Of a stretch of 64,000 bases of DNA, positions 17,254 to 25,701 are shown one piece after another. The translations under genes were made by a program, and so were the position numbers. How positions within the stretch are numbered: the stretch's first letter is position 1; each line of letters starts with the position of its first letter. Location of the stretch: positions 1 through 64,000 of the forward strand of contig DASZZM010000096.1 of assembly GCA_035544895.1 (NCBI GenBank). The letters run 5' to 3'. The notes under the pieces were generated by a model. It had not been told where the DNA came from. It saw nothing but the letters and a program-made list of their open reading frames with translations, and searched no databases. The DNA comes from JASLEW01 sp035544895. Lineage in GTDB: Bacteria > Acidobacteriota > Thermoanaerobaculia > Multivoradales > UBA5704.

Positions 17254-20200
17254 ATGGACTGGGACAGGGAATCGTCGATTCTGCGCGAGGCGGCGTTTCG
17301 GGGGCTGATCCGCGGCGGCGACGAGCAGGAGCTGGAGCGCTTGCTCCTCGAGCCTCCTCCGGCCGTGCCGAGCGGGGGCGGCGGGCTGTGGGGTCCGCGC
17401 ATCGAGCGGCTGATCCGCGCCGGGCGGATCGGCGAGAGGACGGTCGAGGCGCTGGCCGCCGAGTTCGACCGCCAGCCCACACGGCGCGTCGTTTCGACGC
17501 CGGCGCGCGGGCGCGCCGGGCAGGGGGACGAGCCCGGCCGCGGCAGGTTCGATCGATCGGAACGCGCCGGGGGACCCCTGCCCGGCGATCGATCGGACCG
17601 CGCCGGGTCGCAGCCCGTCGCTTGGGGCGACTGGCGCGGCGGGGAAGAGCGGAAGGCCTGGCCGGTCGAGGATTGGGACCATTTCGAGCTCGTCTCCTTC
17701 CTGGGCGAGGGGGGAATGGGGCGGGTCTACAAAGCCTACGACCGCCGCCTCGGCCGCCTCGTCGCCATCAAGTTCCTGCGCGGCGACGACGCCACCGCGA
17801 GCGCGCGCTTCTTGCACGAGGCGCAGTCGCAGGCGCGGGTCGAGCACGAGTACGTCTGCAAGATCTTCGAAGTCGGCGAGGTGCAGGGCAAGCTCTATAT
17901 CGCCATGCAGTATCTGGCCGGCGAGACCCTGCTCGACGCCGGCCCGAAGATGACGCTTCGCGAGCGCGTCAAGGTCATGCAACAGGTGGCCGAAGGCATC
18001 CACGCCGCCCACCGCCTGGGGCTCATCCATCGCGACATCAAGCCGGTCAACGTCCTGGTGGAGCGGGGCGAGGACGGCAGGTGGCGGCCCCACGTGCTCG
18101 ACTTCGGCCTGGCGCGGGAAGTCGAGGCCCCGGGCCTGACCCAGACCGGGCTCATCATCGGCACCCCCGCCTACCTGGCTCCCGAGCAGGCCCGTGGCGA
18201 GAGCTCGCGCCTGGACGCGCGCACCGACGTGCACGCGCTGGGCGCCACCCTGTACAGCCTGCTGGTGGGCCGCTCGCCGTACGACGGCGGCACCCCGCTC
18301 GAGATCCTGCACAAGGTCATTGCCGGCGATCCACTGCCGCTGCGCAAGGTCGATTCGACCCTGCCCCCCGACCTCGAGACCATCGTCAGCAAGTGCCTCG
18401 AGAAGGATCCCGCCCGCCGTTACGAGTCGGCGCGCGCTTTCGCCGACGACCTCGGCCGCTTCCTCGATGGCGAGCCGATCGCGGCGCGCCCGCCGAGCGT
18501 CACCTACCGGCTGGCCAAGAAAGCGCGCAAGCACAGGACGGCGATGGCCGCGGCCGCGGCGGCCGCGCTCGGCGTCCTGGTCTTCGGCGGGATCGCCCTG
18601 CGTACCGAGCTCCAGACGCGCGAGCAGACGAGGCTGGCCAGCGTCTTCGGCCAGGAGGTGCAGTACATCGACGAGATCCTGCGCCGGGCCTATACCGCTC
18701 CGCTGCACTCCATCGTCGCCGAGAAGCGCGGCGTCCGCGAGCGCTTGCAGGCGCTCGAGAGGCAGGTGGCCCAGGCGGGCGGGGCGGGCGCCGGGCCCGG
18801 CCACTATGCCATCGGACGCGCCCTGCTCGTCCTGGGCGAGACCGAGAGCGCCCAGCGCCATCTCAAACGCGCCTGGGACGGCGGCTACCGCGTGCCGGAG
18901 GTGGCCTATACGCTGGGACGGGCCTACGGCGACCTCTACCGCAGGGAGCTGGAGCAGGCCGAGCGGCTGGAGACCGGCCAGGCCCTTGCCGAGTGGAAGC
19001 GCGACCTTGGCCTGGCCTATCGCGAGCCGGCCCTCGGCTACTTGAAAGCGAGCCAGGGGGTGCGCGTCGACGCGCCCGAATACGTGCGCGCCCTGATGGC
19101 CTTCTACGACAACCGGCCGGCCGAGGCGCAAGCCGAGGCCGAGGCTGCCTTGCGCAAGGTGCCCTGGCTCTACGAGGCGCCGCTCCTGGTGGGCGACATC
19201 GCGGTGGCGCGCGCCGAAGACCGGCGCGATCACGGCGATGGAGCGGGAGCCGACGCGGCGTACCGCCAGGCCGAATCGGCCTACCGCCAGGCCGCCGCCA
19301 TCGGACAGAGCGATCCGCGCGCCTACGAAGGGCTGTCCGGCTTCTGGCAGTCGCGGATGGAGACGCTGTCGCAGCGCTGGCAGGACCTGCGCCCCTGCTT
19401 TGCCGGGCTCACCGGATCTGCCTTTCAGGCGCTCACCGCCGATCCAGCCTACGTGCCCGCCTACAGCCGCCTCGCCCACGCCTACAAGATGTGGGCCCAG
19501 GAGCTGATGCGGCGCAACCAGGTCGAGGGCGTCGAAGAGGCGCTGCAACGGTCGTTCCGGGCCGCCACCAAGGTGATCGACCTGAAGCGCGACGCCGTCG
19601 ACGGCTATTTCGACCGCGGCCTTGCGTGCTTGCAACAGGCGCGGTTCTGGGCCCGCCACGCCATCGATCCGCGCCGTCCGTTCGAGTGCGCGATCCGCAG
19701 CTTCGAGGAAGCCCTGCCCATCTACCCCAAGCTGCCGAAGCTGCGCGAGGACCTCGGCAACGCCTACCTCGAGCGGGCGGAAGCCGACGTCAACTTCGGC
19801 CGCGACCCCCGCCCTTCCTTCGACCAGGCGGCCCTGCACTACGGCAAGGCGCTGGAGCTCCAGCCGCGCAACGCCGTCTATCTCTTCCTCCAGGGCAACC
19901 TCGACCTGAGCCGCGGCCGCCTGGAGCAGGGCGTCGGCGACCCCACCCCGCACCTCGAGCAGGCCATCGCGGCCTACCAGCGATCGCGCGAAATCAACGC
20001 TCACGACGACCGCATCGACCAGAACCTGGGCAATGCCTACCTGGCCCTGGCGCGCTACCGCATCGACCACGGCCAGGACCCCGGGGAGGCGCTGCCCAGC
20101 GCCGTCGCTTCCTATCGCCGGGCGGTCGCGGCGCGGCCCCAGAACCCGGGCGCCTACACCTCGCTCGGCAATGCCGCGGCGGAGCTGGCGCGCTTCCGTG

Positions 20201-20985
20201 CGGCACGCGGCGAGGACCCGCGCGGCGCCGCCGCCGAGGCCGAGGCCTTCCTCCGGCAGGCAATCGCCGCCGACCCTGGAGGGGTCGGTTCAGAGGCCCG
20301 GCCGGCTCCGCCGGCGGCATCGGCGCCAGTGGACGACGCCGGCGCGGAGGCCAGCACGGTCAACGCCGACCATGCCTTTGCCTATGGCAAGCTCGCTCGC
20401 TTGCAGGCCTTTCTCGCCGTCTACCAGGCCGAGCATGGGCGCAGCCCGCGCGCGGCGCTGGACGCGGCGGCCGCGGCGGCCGAGAGCGCGCGCGACTACA
20501 GCCCCAACTACCCGGTGGTCTGGGCCGATGCCGGGGAGGTCGAGATCGCGCGCGCCCGCTGCGCGGTGCTGCAAGGCCGCTCGCCCGCCCGCTCCTTCAA
20601 GGAGGCGGCGGCCGACCTGCAGCATGCGCTCGAGCTCAATGCCAGCTTCTTGCCCGCCTTCCTGCCCCTGGCCGAGCTGCACCGCAGGCAGGCGGAGTGG
20701 CGGGCCGCGCATGGCCGTTCCGCCCGGGACGAGATCGCCAGGGGCCTCGAAGCGGTAAGCAAGAGCCTTACCTTCCAGCCGCAGGACGCCCAGGCGCTCG
20801 CCGACCAGGGAGTGCTCGAGCTGCTGGCGGCCAGGAGCGAGGCGCAGGCGGCGAGACGCTCCGAGGCCGCCCGGCGCGCGCGTGCGGCGCTGGCCCGCGC
20901 CCTGGCGATCAACCGCAACCTGGAGAGCGAGCTCCGGCCCTACCTTGACCGCGCCGACGCCCTCCTGCGCAGCAGCGCCGGCTAG
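17254..20985 (+). CDS. Transmembrane Ser/Thr protein kinase with TPR-like repeat domain
   Basis: A 1243-residue PknB-type kinase. After a 140-residue N-terminal region with a disordered Arg/Gly/Asp-rich stretch, the catalytic domain spans about 145-410: Gly loop GEGGMGRVYKA, lysine VAIKFL, catalytic loop HRDIKPVNVLV, DFGLAR and GTPAYLAPEQARG. All key residues are present. A single helix (about 430-450, Ala-rich then LGVLVFGGIAL) should place the C-terminal 790 residues in the periplasm. That part is helical repeats of TPR type (YTLGRAYGDLY, NLGNAYLALARY, YTSLGNAAAELARF, LADQGVLELLAAR). The architecture suits sensing or scaffolding through the repeats; the substrate is unknown. No Shine-Dalgarno site is evident at the ATG. 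Confidence 0.93.
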   Translation: MDWDRESSILREAAFRGLIRGGDEQELERLLLEPPPAVPSGGGGLWGPRIERLIRAGRIGERTVEALAAEFDRQPTRRVVSTPARGRAGQGDEPGRGRFDRSERAGGPLPGDRSDRAGSQPVAWGDWRGGEERKAWPVEDWDHFELVSFLGEGGMGRVYKAYDRRLGRLVAIKFLRGDDATASARFLHEAQSQARVEHEYVCKIFEVGEVQGKLYIAMQYLAGETLLDAGPKMTLRERVKVMQQVAEGIHAAHRLGLIHRDIKPVNVLVERGEDGRWRPHVLDFGLAREVEAPGLTQTGLIIGTPAYLAPEQARGESSRLDARTDVHALGATLYSLLVGRSPYDGGTPLEILHKVIAGDPLPLRKVDSTLPPDLETIVSKCLEKDPARRYESARAFADDLGRFLDGEPIAARPPSVTYRLAKKARKHRTAMAAAAAAALGVLVFGGIALRTELQTREQTRLASVFGQEVQYIDEILRRAYTAPLHSIVAEKRGVRERLQALERQVAQAGGAGAGPGHYAIGRALLVLGETESAQRHLKRAWDGGYRVPEVAYTLGRAYGDLYRRELEQAERLETGQALAEWKRDLGLAYREPALGYLKASQGVRVDAPEYVRALMAFYDNRPAEAQAEAEAALRKVPWLYEAPLLVGDIAVARAEDRRDHGDGAGADAAYRQAESAYRQAAAIGQSDPRAYEGLSGFWQSRMETLSQRWQDLRPCFAGLTGSAFQALTADPAYVPAYSRLAHAYKMWAQELMRRNQVEGVEEALQRSFRAATKVIDLKRDAVDGYFDRGLACLQQARFWARHAIDPRRPFECAIRSFEEALPIYPKLPKLREDLGNAYLERAEADVNFGRDPRPSFDQAALHYGKALELQPRNAVYLFLQGNLDLSRGRLEQGVGDPTPHLEQAIAAYQRSREINAHDDRIDQNLGNAYLALARYRIDHGQDPGEALPSAVASYRRAVAARPQNPGAYTSLGNAAAELARFRAARGEDPRGAAAEAEAFLRQAIAADPGGVGSEARPAPPAASAPVDDAGAEASTVNADHAFAYGKLARLQAFLAVYQAEHGRSPRAALDAAAAAAESARDYSPNYPVVWADAGEVEIARARCAVLQGRSPARSFKEAAADLQHALELNASFLPAFLPLAELHRRQAEWRAAHGRSARDEIARGLEAVSKSLTFQPQDAQALADQGVLELLAARSEAQAARRSEAARRARAALARALAINRNLESELRPYLDRADALLRSSAG

Positions 20986-20987
20986 AC

Positions 20988-21025
20988 CCTCCTGCCGCGA
21001 GAGGGCGGGGGCGTCCCCTTCCCCA
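20988..21025 (+). repeat. ~145 bp intergenic repeat, truncated copy D
   Basis: TGCCGCGAGAGGGCGGGGGC followed by GTCCCCTTCCCC matches the left end of copy A and then stops. It lies just after the kinase stop and about 53 bases upstream of the -10 box of the prepilin-like gene, the same relative place as the full copies. Confidence 0.6.
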
Positions 21026-21056
21026 GGTACATAGACACTTTTCAATATGGCGGGAC

Positions 21057-21084
21057 TTGCATCGATGGCCAACGGGTGTACACT
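21057..21084 (+). promoter_or_regulatory. Promoter of the prepilin-like gene
   Basis: TTGCAT, a 16-base spacer and TACACT form a sigma-70-like promoter. The ATG at 21139 is 54 bases further and has its own AGGAGG, so this transcript is leadered, unlike many others in the window. Confidence 0.5.
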
Positions 21085-21138
21085 GGACATAGTTTGCGCA
21101 GGTTCGTGCTGGGGACAAGCAGAACCCAGGAGGTGTCT

Positions 21139-21861
21139 ATGATCGCCCAGCCTCAGTCACTGCCGCAGGTTCGCAGCCGGCAATCGATCCGAACGCACCG
21201 CGTCCCTGCCCGGTGCCGGGTCGGAATGCACCGGGTCCCTACCCGGTGCGGGGGCGCGGCGCGCCGGGCGGCGGCAGGCTTCACCCTCGTGGAGCTGCTG
21301 CTCACCCTGGGCCTGGCGGCGATTCTCATGCTCCTCAGCTTTCCGGCGCTCCAGAACATGATCTACCGCGGCAAGATCGAGGGGGTGGGCCGGGAGACCG
21401 AGGCGCTCATGCGGCTGGCCCGCTACGAATCGATCAAGCGCGGCGTTCCGGCGCGCGTGCTCTTCGACTATCCCACGGACAGCACGCCCCCGACGATCTA
21501 CGCCTTCGCCGACGTCACCGGCTCGAAGACCCTCGACGGCACGAACCCTCTGCTGGCCAGCTACGTGCTTCCCAACGGGGTCAACTTCTGGCAGGCCCAG
21601 GACCCCGACGCCAACGGACCGAACTCCATGATGAACATGGAAGACCCGAGCAGCACGGGCGGCTCGACCGTCTTCATGCCCGACGGCCATGCGACGAGGA
21701 GCAGCCAGGCCGTTCATTTCGGCGATGCCAAGGGGAACTTCCTGCAGATCCTGGTCAGCTCGCCGGCCACCGGCAAGGTGGACATGCTCAAGTGGGACGC
21801 GAACCTAGGCGCCTACGTGAAGCAGAACAACGGCGGCAAGCCCTGGCGGTGGCAGTACTGA
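21139..21861 (+). CDS. Prepilin-type N-terminal methylation protein (pseudopilin-like)
   Basis: A 240-residue protein with a type IV prepilin/pseudopilin signal: AAA|GFTLVELLLTLGLAAILML, including the Glu at position +5 after cleavage. It should be cut before the Gly by a prepilin peptidase and join a pilus-like or type II secretion fibre. The globular part resembles GspH/FimT-like pseudopilins (YESIKRGVPARVLFDYP), but assignment beyond the signal is weak. The leader before the cleavage site is about 46 residues, far longer than usual, because two copies of a dispersed GC-rich repeat (21185-21249) are read through as THRVPARCRVGMHRVPTRC. CAGGAGGTG precedes the chosen ATG. No other pilus gene is adjacent. 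Confidence 0.85.
   Translation: MIAQPQSLPQVRSRQSIRTHRVPARCRVGMHRVPTRCGGAARRAAAGFTLVELLLTLGLAAILMLLSFPALQNMIYRGKIEGVGRETEALMRLARYESIKRGVPARVLFDYPTDSTPPTIYAFADVTGSKTLDGTNPLLASYVLPNGVNFWQAQDPDANGPNSMMNMEDPSSTGGSTVFMPDGHATRSSQAVHFGDAKGNFLQILVSSPATGKVDMLKWDANLGAYVKQNNGGKPWRWQY
21185..21249 (+). repeat. Two tandem ~33 bp repeat units inside the prepilin leader
   Basis: Units CGATCCGAACGCACCGCGTC... (21185-21216) and GGGTCGGAATGCACCGGGTC... (21218-21249), each ending CCCGGTGC, lie 33 bases apart. They resemble the tandem pair at 55022-55084 and contain variants of the GCCGGGTCCCTGCCCGGC palindrome. Confidence 0.6.
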
Positions 21862-21960
21862 GCTGATCGACGCCATCGACGCCAACGGCGCCCGGCCGGC
21901 GCCGGTATCGCGATCTGGCTGCCGGTGGCCGGCATCTGGCAGCGCGGGAGGCAGAACCAG

Positions 21961-22527
21961 ATGCGGCTGAGTCACCGGGCGTTCCGCCCGCTGCCTCCGA
22001 CCATGCTGCCGCTTCTTGCGCTGCTGAGCGGAGCTTGCCTGCCCGCCGGCGCGCCGGCCCGCTTCCCGACCTACACCGAGCCGATCAAGCAGATCAGCGA
22101 GCGCGGCGGCCGCCTGGGCTGGGGCGGACTCGAGATCGGCATGAGCTTCCGCGACGTCGAGCTTGCCCTGGGACAGCGGCTGCCTCCGCTCGGACTCTCG
22201 GAGCGCGAGCCCGCCTGCGGCTTTTACGTCCTGGAGACCGAAGCGCGGCGGCAGAAGCTCGGCCTGCGATTCGCGGGTGCGGGCGAGACGGGGCGCCTCA
22301 AGGTCATCTGGTTGCGCCTGCATTACCCGGCGGGAGAGGCGAGCCCGCTCGATCTGGCGCGTGCCCTCAAGGCCCGCTTCCCCGACCTCGTCTATCAGCC
22401 CAGCCCAGGCAGCCCGGACCTCGCGGAATCGGTCAATCCCCGCCCCCTCTACCGCACCCCGCACGGCGCCCTGATGCGCATCGATCCGCAGACCGGCATC
22501 GGATTCGGCGAGCTGTGCCTGAATTAA
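21961..22527 (+). CDS. Putative exported lipoprotein, unknown function
   Basis: A 188-residue protein whose N-terminus has an Arg/His-rich start, a hydrophobic stretch (MLPLLALL) and SGAC at residues 23-26, a weak lipobox. The mature part (GLEIGMSFRDVELALGQRLP, LKVIWLRLHYPAGEAS, IGFGELCLN) looks like one small alpha/beta domain. No family was recognised. GGGAGG lies about ten bases before this ATG; another in-frame ATG 12 codons upstream gives a poorer signal. It follows the prepilin-like gene by 99 bases on the same strand. Confidence 0.7.
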   Translation: MRLSHRAFRPLPPTMLPLLALLSGACLPAGAPARFPTYTEPIKQISERGGRLGWGGLEIGMSFRDVELALGQRLPPLGLSEREPACGFYVLETEARRQKLGLRFAGAGETGRLKVIWLRLHYPAGEASPLDLARALKARFPDLVYQPSPGSPDLAESVNPRPLYRTPHGALMRIDPQTGIGFGELCLN

Positions 22528-22614
22528 GTTTCCCTCAGGGGGAGAAGGGAAGGGGAGCCGCGGACGGTTGGCTACATCACGACGGTCCTCGAGGCGCTGG
22601 TCAGCGCCTACCCG

Positions 22615-23115
22615 ATGCTCGTCAGGGTCACGGCAGAACGCGAGGGTTACGGCACTGACGAGCGTCAGCGCGTCGAACGGCTCGACTTGCGCCTGCCGTG
22701 GTCGGAGCCGGTCAAGGCCTTTCTCGCGCAGCAGGCTTTCGATTGCCGCACCGGCAAGAAGCGCCGGGATGCGGCCGCAAATCTCGCCCGCGCGGCCGCC
22801 AGGCTGGGCGACGTCGCGCTCGCCGAGCTGACCCCCGAGGCGTTGCCCGGCTACTGCGCGGCGCTCATGGCGGACGGCCGCTCGCCGATGACTCAGGGAC
22901 GCGAGCTCTGCACGCTGCGCTCGTTTCTGCTGTGGACAGGGGCGCAGGGTTGGCACGGTCTGCGGCCGGAGACGGTGCGGAGCGGCCTGCGGCTGCCGCG
23001 CGGCTATCAGCGGCCGTTTGCCACCTGGGCCGAAAAGTTCCAGGCGCGCGCTGGTTCGGTGGCCGGCAGGAGTGGCACTGGTGCTTGCCAGGACCGATTC
23101 TGTCGCCAAAGTTGA
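22615..23115 (+). pseudogene. Tyrosine recombinase N-terminal (SAM-like) fragment
   Basis: An open frame of 166 codons. Residues about 35-115 (VKAFLAQQAF, ANLARAAARLGDVALAEL, TPEALPGYCAALMADGRSP, LCTLRSFLLWTGAQGW) resemble the DNA-binding SAM-like N-terminal domain of phage-integrase/XerCD recombinases. The catalytic domain with its Arg-His-Arg-Tyr residues is absent. The frame drifts into unrelated sequence (AGSVAGRSGTGACQDRFC) and stops. Upstream the same frame is open back to the previous stop without a usual start codon, so the 5' end also looks lost. Best read as a decayed integrase; a small DNA-binding protein is the alternative. Confidence 0.5.
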
Positions 23116-23130
23116 CGATTGCTCAACTGC

Positions 23131-23160
23131 TTGACACCTCTCGGATCGCGGTGCTACGTT
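23131..23160 (+). promoter_or_regulatory. Promoter of the secreted propeller-like protein gene
   Basis: A consensus -35 TTGACA, an 18-base spacer and TACGTT, with AGGAGGGG and an ATG at 23182 following closely. Confidence 0.5.
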
Positions 23161-23181
23161 GCTTCAGCAGGAGGGGACATC

Positions 23182-24315
23182 ATGAAAACCTCGAACCTGG
23201 CGATGCCGCCGGCTGGGCGCGTTGCACGGGGGATCGCCGCCTTTCTTCTCGCAGGCCTTCTTGCCGGCATCACGCCAGGGGGGGCGGAGCCCCCGGCGCG
23301 GACGCTCCGAATCCTCGGCCGCACGCCGCTGCCCACCGCGCGCTCGGTGGCCAGGGACATCCGATGGGCGAGCGCGGAGTCGGTCTACATCTCCCACGCC
23401 GTCGACGGGGTCTTCGAAGTCGGACTCGACGGCACCAGGAAGCGGGTGCTGGTACCGAGCATGGGGCACGTCCGCTTCGGGCAACTCCCCGTGCAGCCTT
23501 ATGGTTGTCTTGCGGTCTCCGACAGCGTTCTCGCGGTCGCCTCGATGTCCTTTTCCATCGCTTGGCGACCGCTCAAGAGCGCGCCGGGGCAGCTGTTCCC
23601 CCTGGAGATCAGGCCCTTCACCCAGACCGAGGCCATGGACCTGCAGGGGGATCGGGTCCTCCTTCTCGGCATGCGCGAGAACGTCTATTTACCGGAGGTC
23701 CATCCCAACGGGGAGGTCGCCTGGCTCGGCACCCTGAGCTCGGGGTTGAAGGACCTGAAGCCGGTGCTCTACGACCGGAGCGGACCCCGGATGCCCACCT
23801 ATTGCCACTGCCGCGTCATGGCCATTGGCGCCGCCCGGTTCCTCGCGGACGGTTCCTTTGTCATCGTTCCAGGCTTCGAGAAAGGCGTGCACCTGTTCTC
23901 GGCCGCCGGCCGCCTGCTGCGCTCCTGGAAGAGCGAAGAGGTCGGGCTCGACACCGAGTGCTCCGTCATCACCGCGGAGGAAGAAGAGGAGTTGGGCCAG
24001 AAACCCGCCGCCTGGCAGCGCTGGCTCAATGATCATCGCACCGTGGACTCGATCCTTCCCCTGCCGCAGGGTCCCGGGCTGCTGGTGCGCTCCTGGGGGG
24101 AGGACGGCGAGGTGCACTGGCTCCTCAAGGTCCTGTCCGCAACGCGGGTGGAGACCTACACCGTGCCGATCACTGGCCGGCGGCCGACCGACCGGCTGCG
24201 CGGCGACGTCCGCGCCGGAAGGATCGCCTTCCTTCTTTCGGCCGCGGGCTTCAACGGTCCCCCCAGCAGTTCAGACCCCAAGGGAGAGATTGTGCTGGCG
24301 GAAATACCCAACTGA
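23182..24315 (+). CDS. Secreted hypothetical protein, possibly beta-propeller
   Basis: A 377-residue exported protein. The signal peptide is MKTSNLAMPPAG then RGIAAFLLAGLLAGI, with cleavage near GGAEP. The mature part has regularly spaced short motifs, such as SVYISHAVDGVFEVGLDG, GDRVLLLGMRENVYLPEV and GSFVIVPGFEKGVHLFSAAG, which look like blades of a six-bladed propeller. No enzyme motif was recognised. AGGAGGGG before the ATG fixes the start. The stop codon lies inside the first half of a perfect 25-base tandem duplication. The next gene is another small secreted protein on the same strand. Confidence 0.8.
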   Translation: MKTSNLAMPPAGRVARGIAAFLLAGLLAGITPGGAEPPARTLRILGRTPLPTARSVARDIRWASAESVYISHAVDGVFEVGLDGTRKRVLVPSMGHVRFGQLPVQPYGCLAVSDSVLAVASMSFSIAWRPLKSAPGQLFPLEIRPFTQTEAMDLQGDRVLLLGMRENVYLPEVHPNGEVAWLGTLSSGLKDLKPVLYDRSGPRMPTYCHCRVMAIGAARFLADGSFVIVPGFEKGVHLFSAAGRLLRSWKSEEVGLDTECSVITAEEEEELGQKPAAWQRWLNDHRTVDSILPLPQGPGLLVRSWGEDGEVHWLLKVLSATRVETYTVPITGRRPTDRLRGDVRAGRIAFLLSAAGFNGPPSSSDPKGEIVLAEIPN

Positions 24316-24345
24316 CGAAATGGCGGAAATACCCAACTGACGAAA
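24296..24345 (+). repeat. Perfect 25-base tandem duplication
   Basis: TGGCGGAAATACCCAACTGA plus CGAAA occurs twice back to back (24296-24320 and 24321-24345). The first copy encodes the end of the upstream gene including its TGA; the second adds a spare copy before the next gene. Confidence 0.95.
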
Positions 24346-24354
24346 GGAAGGACC

Positions 24355-24657
24355 ATGGAACGGGTTTCAAAGCGAGCTCGGTTAACTTTCGTGCTGCTGC
24401 TGAGCCTCTCCTGCCTCGCCGCGGCAGGCGCGCGAGCACCAAAGCAAGGACCACCGCAGCTGGCGCTGCCGAAGAACGCAACGGGCTGTACGTTTATAAA
24501 CGGCACCCACTACTCGTTCGGCTCGTGTGTCGGGGGGGAGGGGGGCTGCTACTACTGCGAACACACCGACCCCGGCGGCACGTATGGCTGTTATGAGGCG
24601 CCCAACCCAGCGGACGGGATCTCCTGCTTTCCCATCTACTACCAGATTGCAGATTGA
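24355..24657 (+). CDS. Small secreted Cys-rich protein, unknown function
   Basis: A 100-residue protein with signal peptide RLTFVLLLSLSCLAAAGA. The mature 70 residues contain six cysteines (ATGCTF, GSCVGG, GGCYYCEH, YGCYEA, ISCFPIY), fitting a disulphide-stabilised extracellular peptide. GGAAGG stands three bases before the ATG. Family unknown. It is the last gene before a convergent secreted-protein gene on the other strand. Confidence 0.75.
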   Translation: MERVSKRARLTFVLLLSLSCLAAAGARAPKQGPPQLALPKNATGCTFINGTHYSFGSCVGGEGGCYYCEHTDPGGTYGCYEAPNPADGISCFPIYYQIAD

Positions 24658-24957
24658 TTGCCAAGGGCATCGCGGCGCGCCTTGCGCCGCCCCCGCCCGG
24701 GCGAGGAACTCGCGCACCTCGGGGAGAGGGCGCAAAGGATTGGAGGCGTGGGCAAGAAGGTAGCGTCCGGCAGGTCATGTCTGATAAACGACGTTATGGG
24801 ACCCCAAAAGGAGGCCCGGCGGAGAGCGTGGCGGGCCGGCCGAGGCCGGCCTCGCCGGGAGGTAGTGGGGAAGTGTGGTGCCGGGGCAATGGAGGGTGCC
24901 GGCGCCGACACACGACCTTCGTGGGCGGCGCCGGGTCCCAAGGGGGGCCGATCCGGC
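24658..24957. other. Convergent intergenic region, 300 bases
   Basis: Between two convergent small secreted-protein genes. It holds several short GC inverted repeats (GGCCGGC/GCCGGCC near 24835; GGCGCCG/CGGCGCC near 24900-24940) and a dif-like palindrome. No coding frame with family features was seen. Confidence 0.5.
24777..24804 (+). other. Possible dif-like or IS-end site
   Basis: ATGTCTGATAA, six bases (ACGACG), then TTATGGGACCC: an 11+6+11 layout with arms ending ATAA and beginning TTATG, as in XerCD dif sites. The outer arms are not close to a standard dif, and the following GGGACCCCAAAAGG also resembles some IS termini, so identity is open. Confidence 0.25.
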
Positions 24958-25590
24958 CTACGGGGTGCGATCGATACGCCGCACCCCCGGGTCAGGCGTC
25001 ACGATGCAGGCGCCGTCGCTGCTGAAGATCAGGAACGAATCCGCCGGGAAGACGTTGATTCCGTGTTGATAGCTGCATTCGACATAGGCGTCGAGACCGC
25101 CGAAGACGTAGTTGTAGACCCGTCCCGGCACGCTGAAGACGGGCACCGGCCCTGGCGCCGTCGTCACCCCGGTATTGGGGCGGGTGTCCCAGGCCTTCCC
25201 TTTGAGCTGCCAGTGATCGCCGGGGATGCAGCAGTCGGCGACGTGGAAGTCGAGGAATGTCGAGCCGGGGCACACCACGTGAAAGCCGGTCACTTCGGCG
25301 GGACCGAAGGCGCGGCAGATCCAGTTGTCCTTCCACACGACTCGTGGATCGAGCGCCGTCCCGGGGAACGGGAACCCGGCGGGTGGCCGGATGCCGGCAT
25401 CGATGCCAGCTCCCGGCGGGAAACCGTCGAGGTGGATCGCACCGCTTGCCGGGCTGGAACCGGCCGGCGTGGCGATCGAAGTCTCGTAGTTGCTTTGCTG
25501 GGCCGCCGCCGCTGGGATGACGAGCAGCGCCGAGATGCCGGCGGCGAGCGCAAGAGCAGCCACAACTTTAACCTTCTTTGTCATAAGCAT
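24958..25590 (-). CDS. Secreted hypothetical protein
   Basis: A 210-residue exported protein. It begins MLMTKKVKVVAALALAAG, with a clear signal peptide ending near PAAAAQQ. The mature part has four cysteines (WICRAFG, FHVVCPGS, DCCIPGD), YVECSYQHG and ACIVTP, and reads like a small all-beta extracellular domain. No family was recognised. AAAGGAGG seven bases before the ATG fixes the start; an upstream in-frame ATG at 25623 lacks a ribosome site. It is convergent with the six-Cys protein gene and lies downstream of hemG on the same strand. Confidence 0.8.
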   Translation of the reverse strand: MLMTKKVKVVAALALAAGISALLVIPAAAAQQSNYETSIATPAGSSPASGAIHLDGFPPGAGIDAGIRPPAGFPFPGTALDPRVVWKDNWICRAFGPAEVTGFHVVCPGSTFLDFHVADCCIPGDHWQLKGKAWDTRPNTGVTTAPGPVPVFSVPGRVYNYVFGGLDAYVECSYQHGINVFPADSFLIFSSDGACIVTPDPGVRRIDRTP

Positions 25591-25701
25591 ATCTTTCCTC
25601 CTTTCGCTTAGCTCTATATACAAAGGTGTCCGTCGCTGTGCAAAGCGAGCCGGCGGGGGGAGGGATGGAGGGGCACCCCTGCGCGGTTCGTCTCAGGTCT
25701 T

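Noticed and set aside
16108..20070. Minus-strand 1320-codon frame opposite the MBL and kinase genes
   Set aside because: High-GC shadow frame with no family motif; the plus strand encodes clear MBL and kinase domains over the same span.
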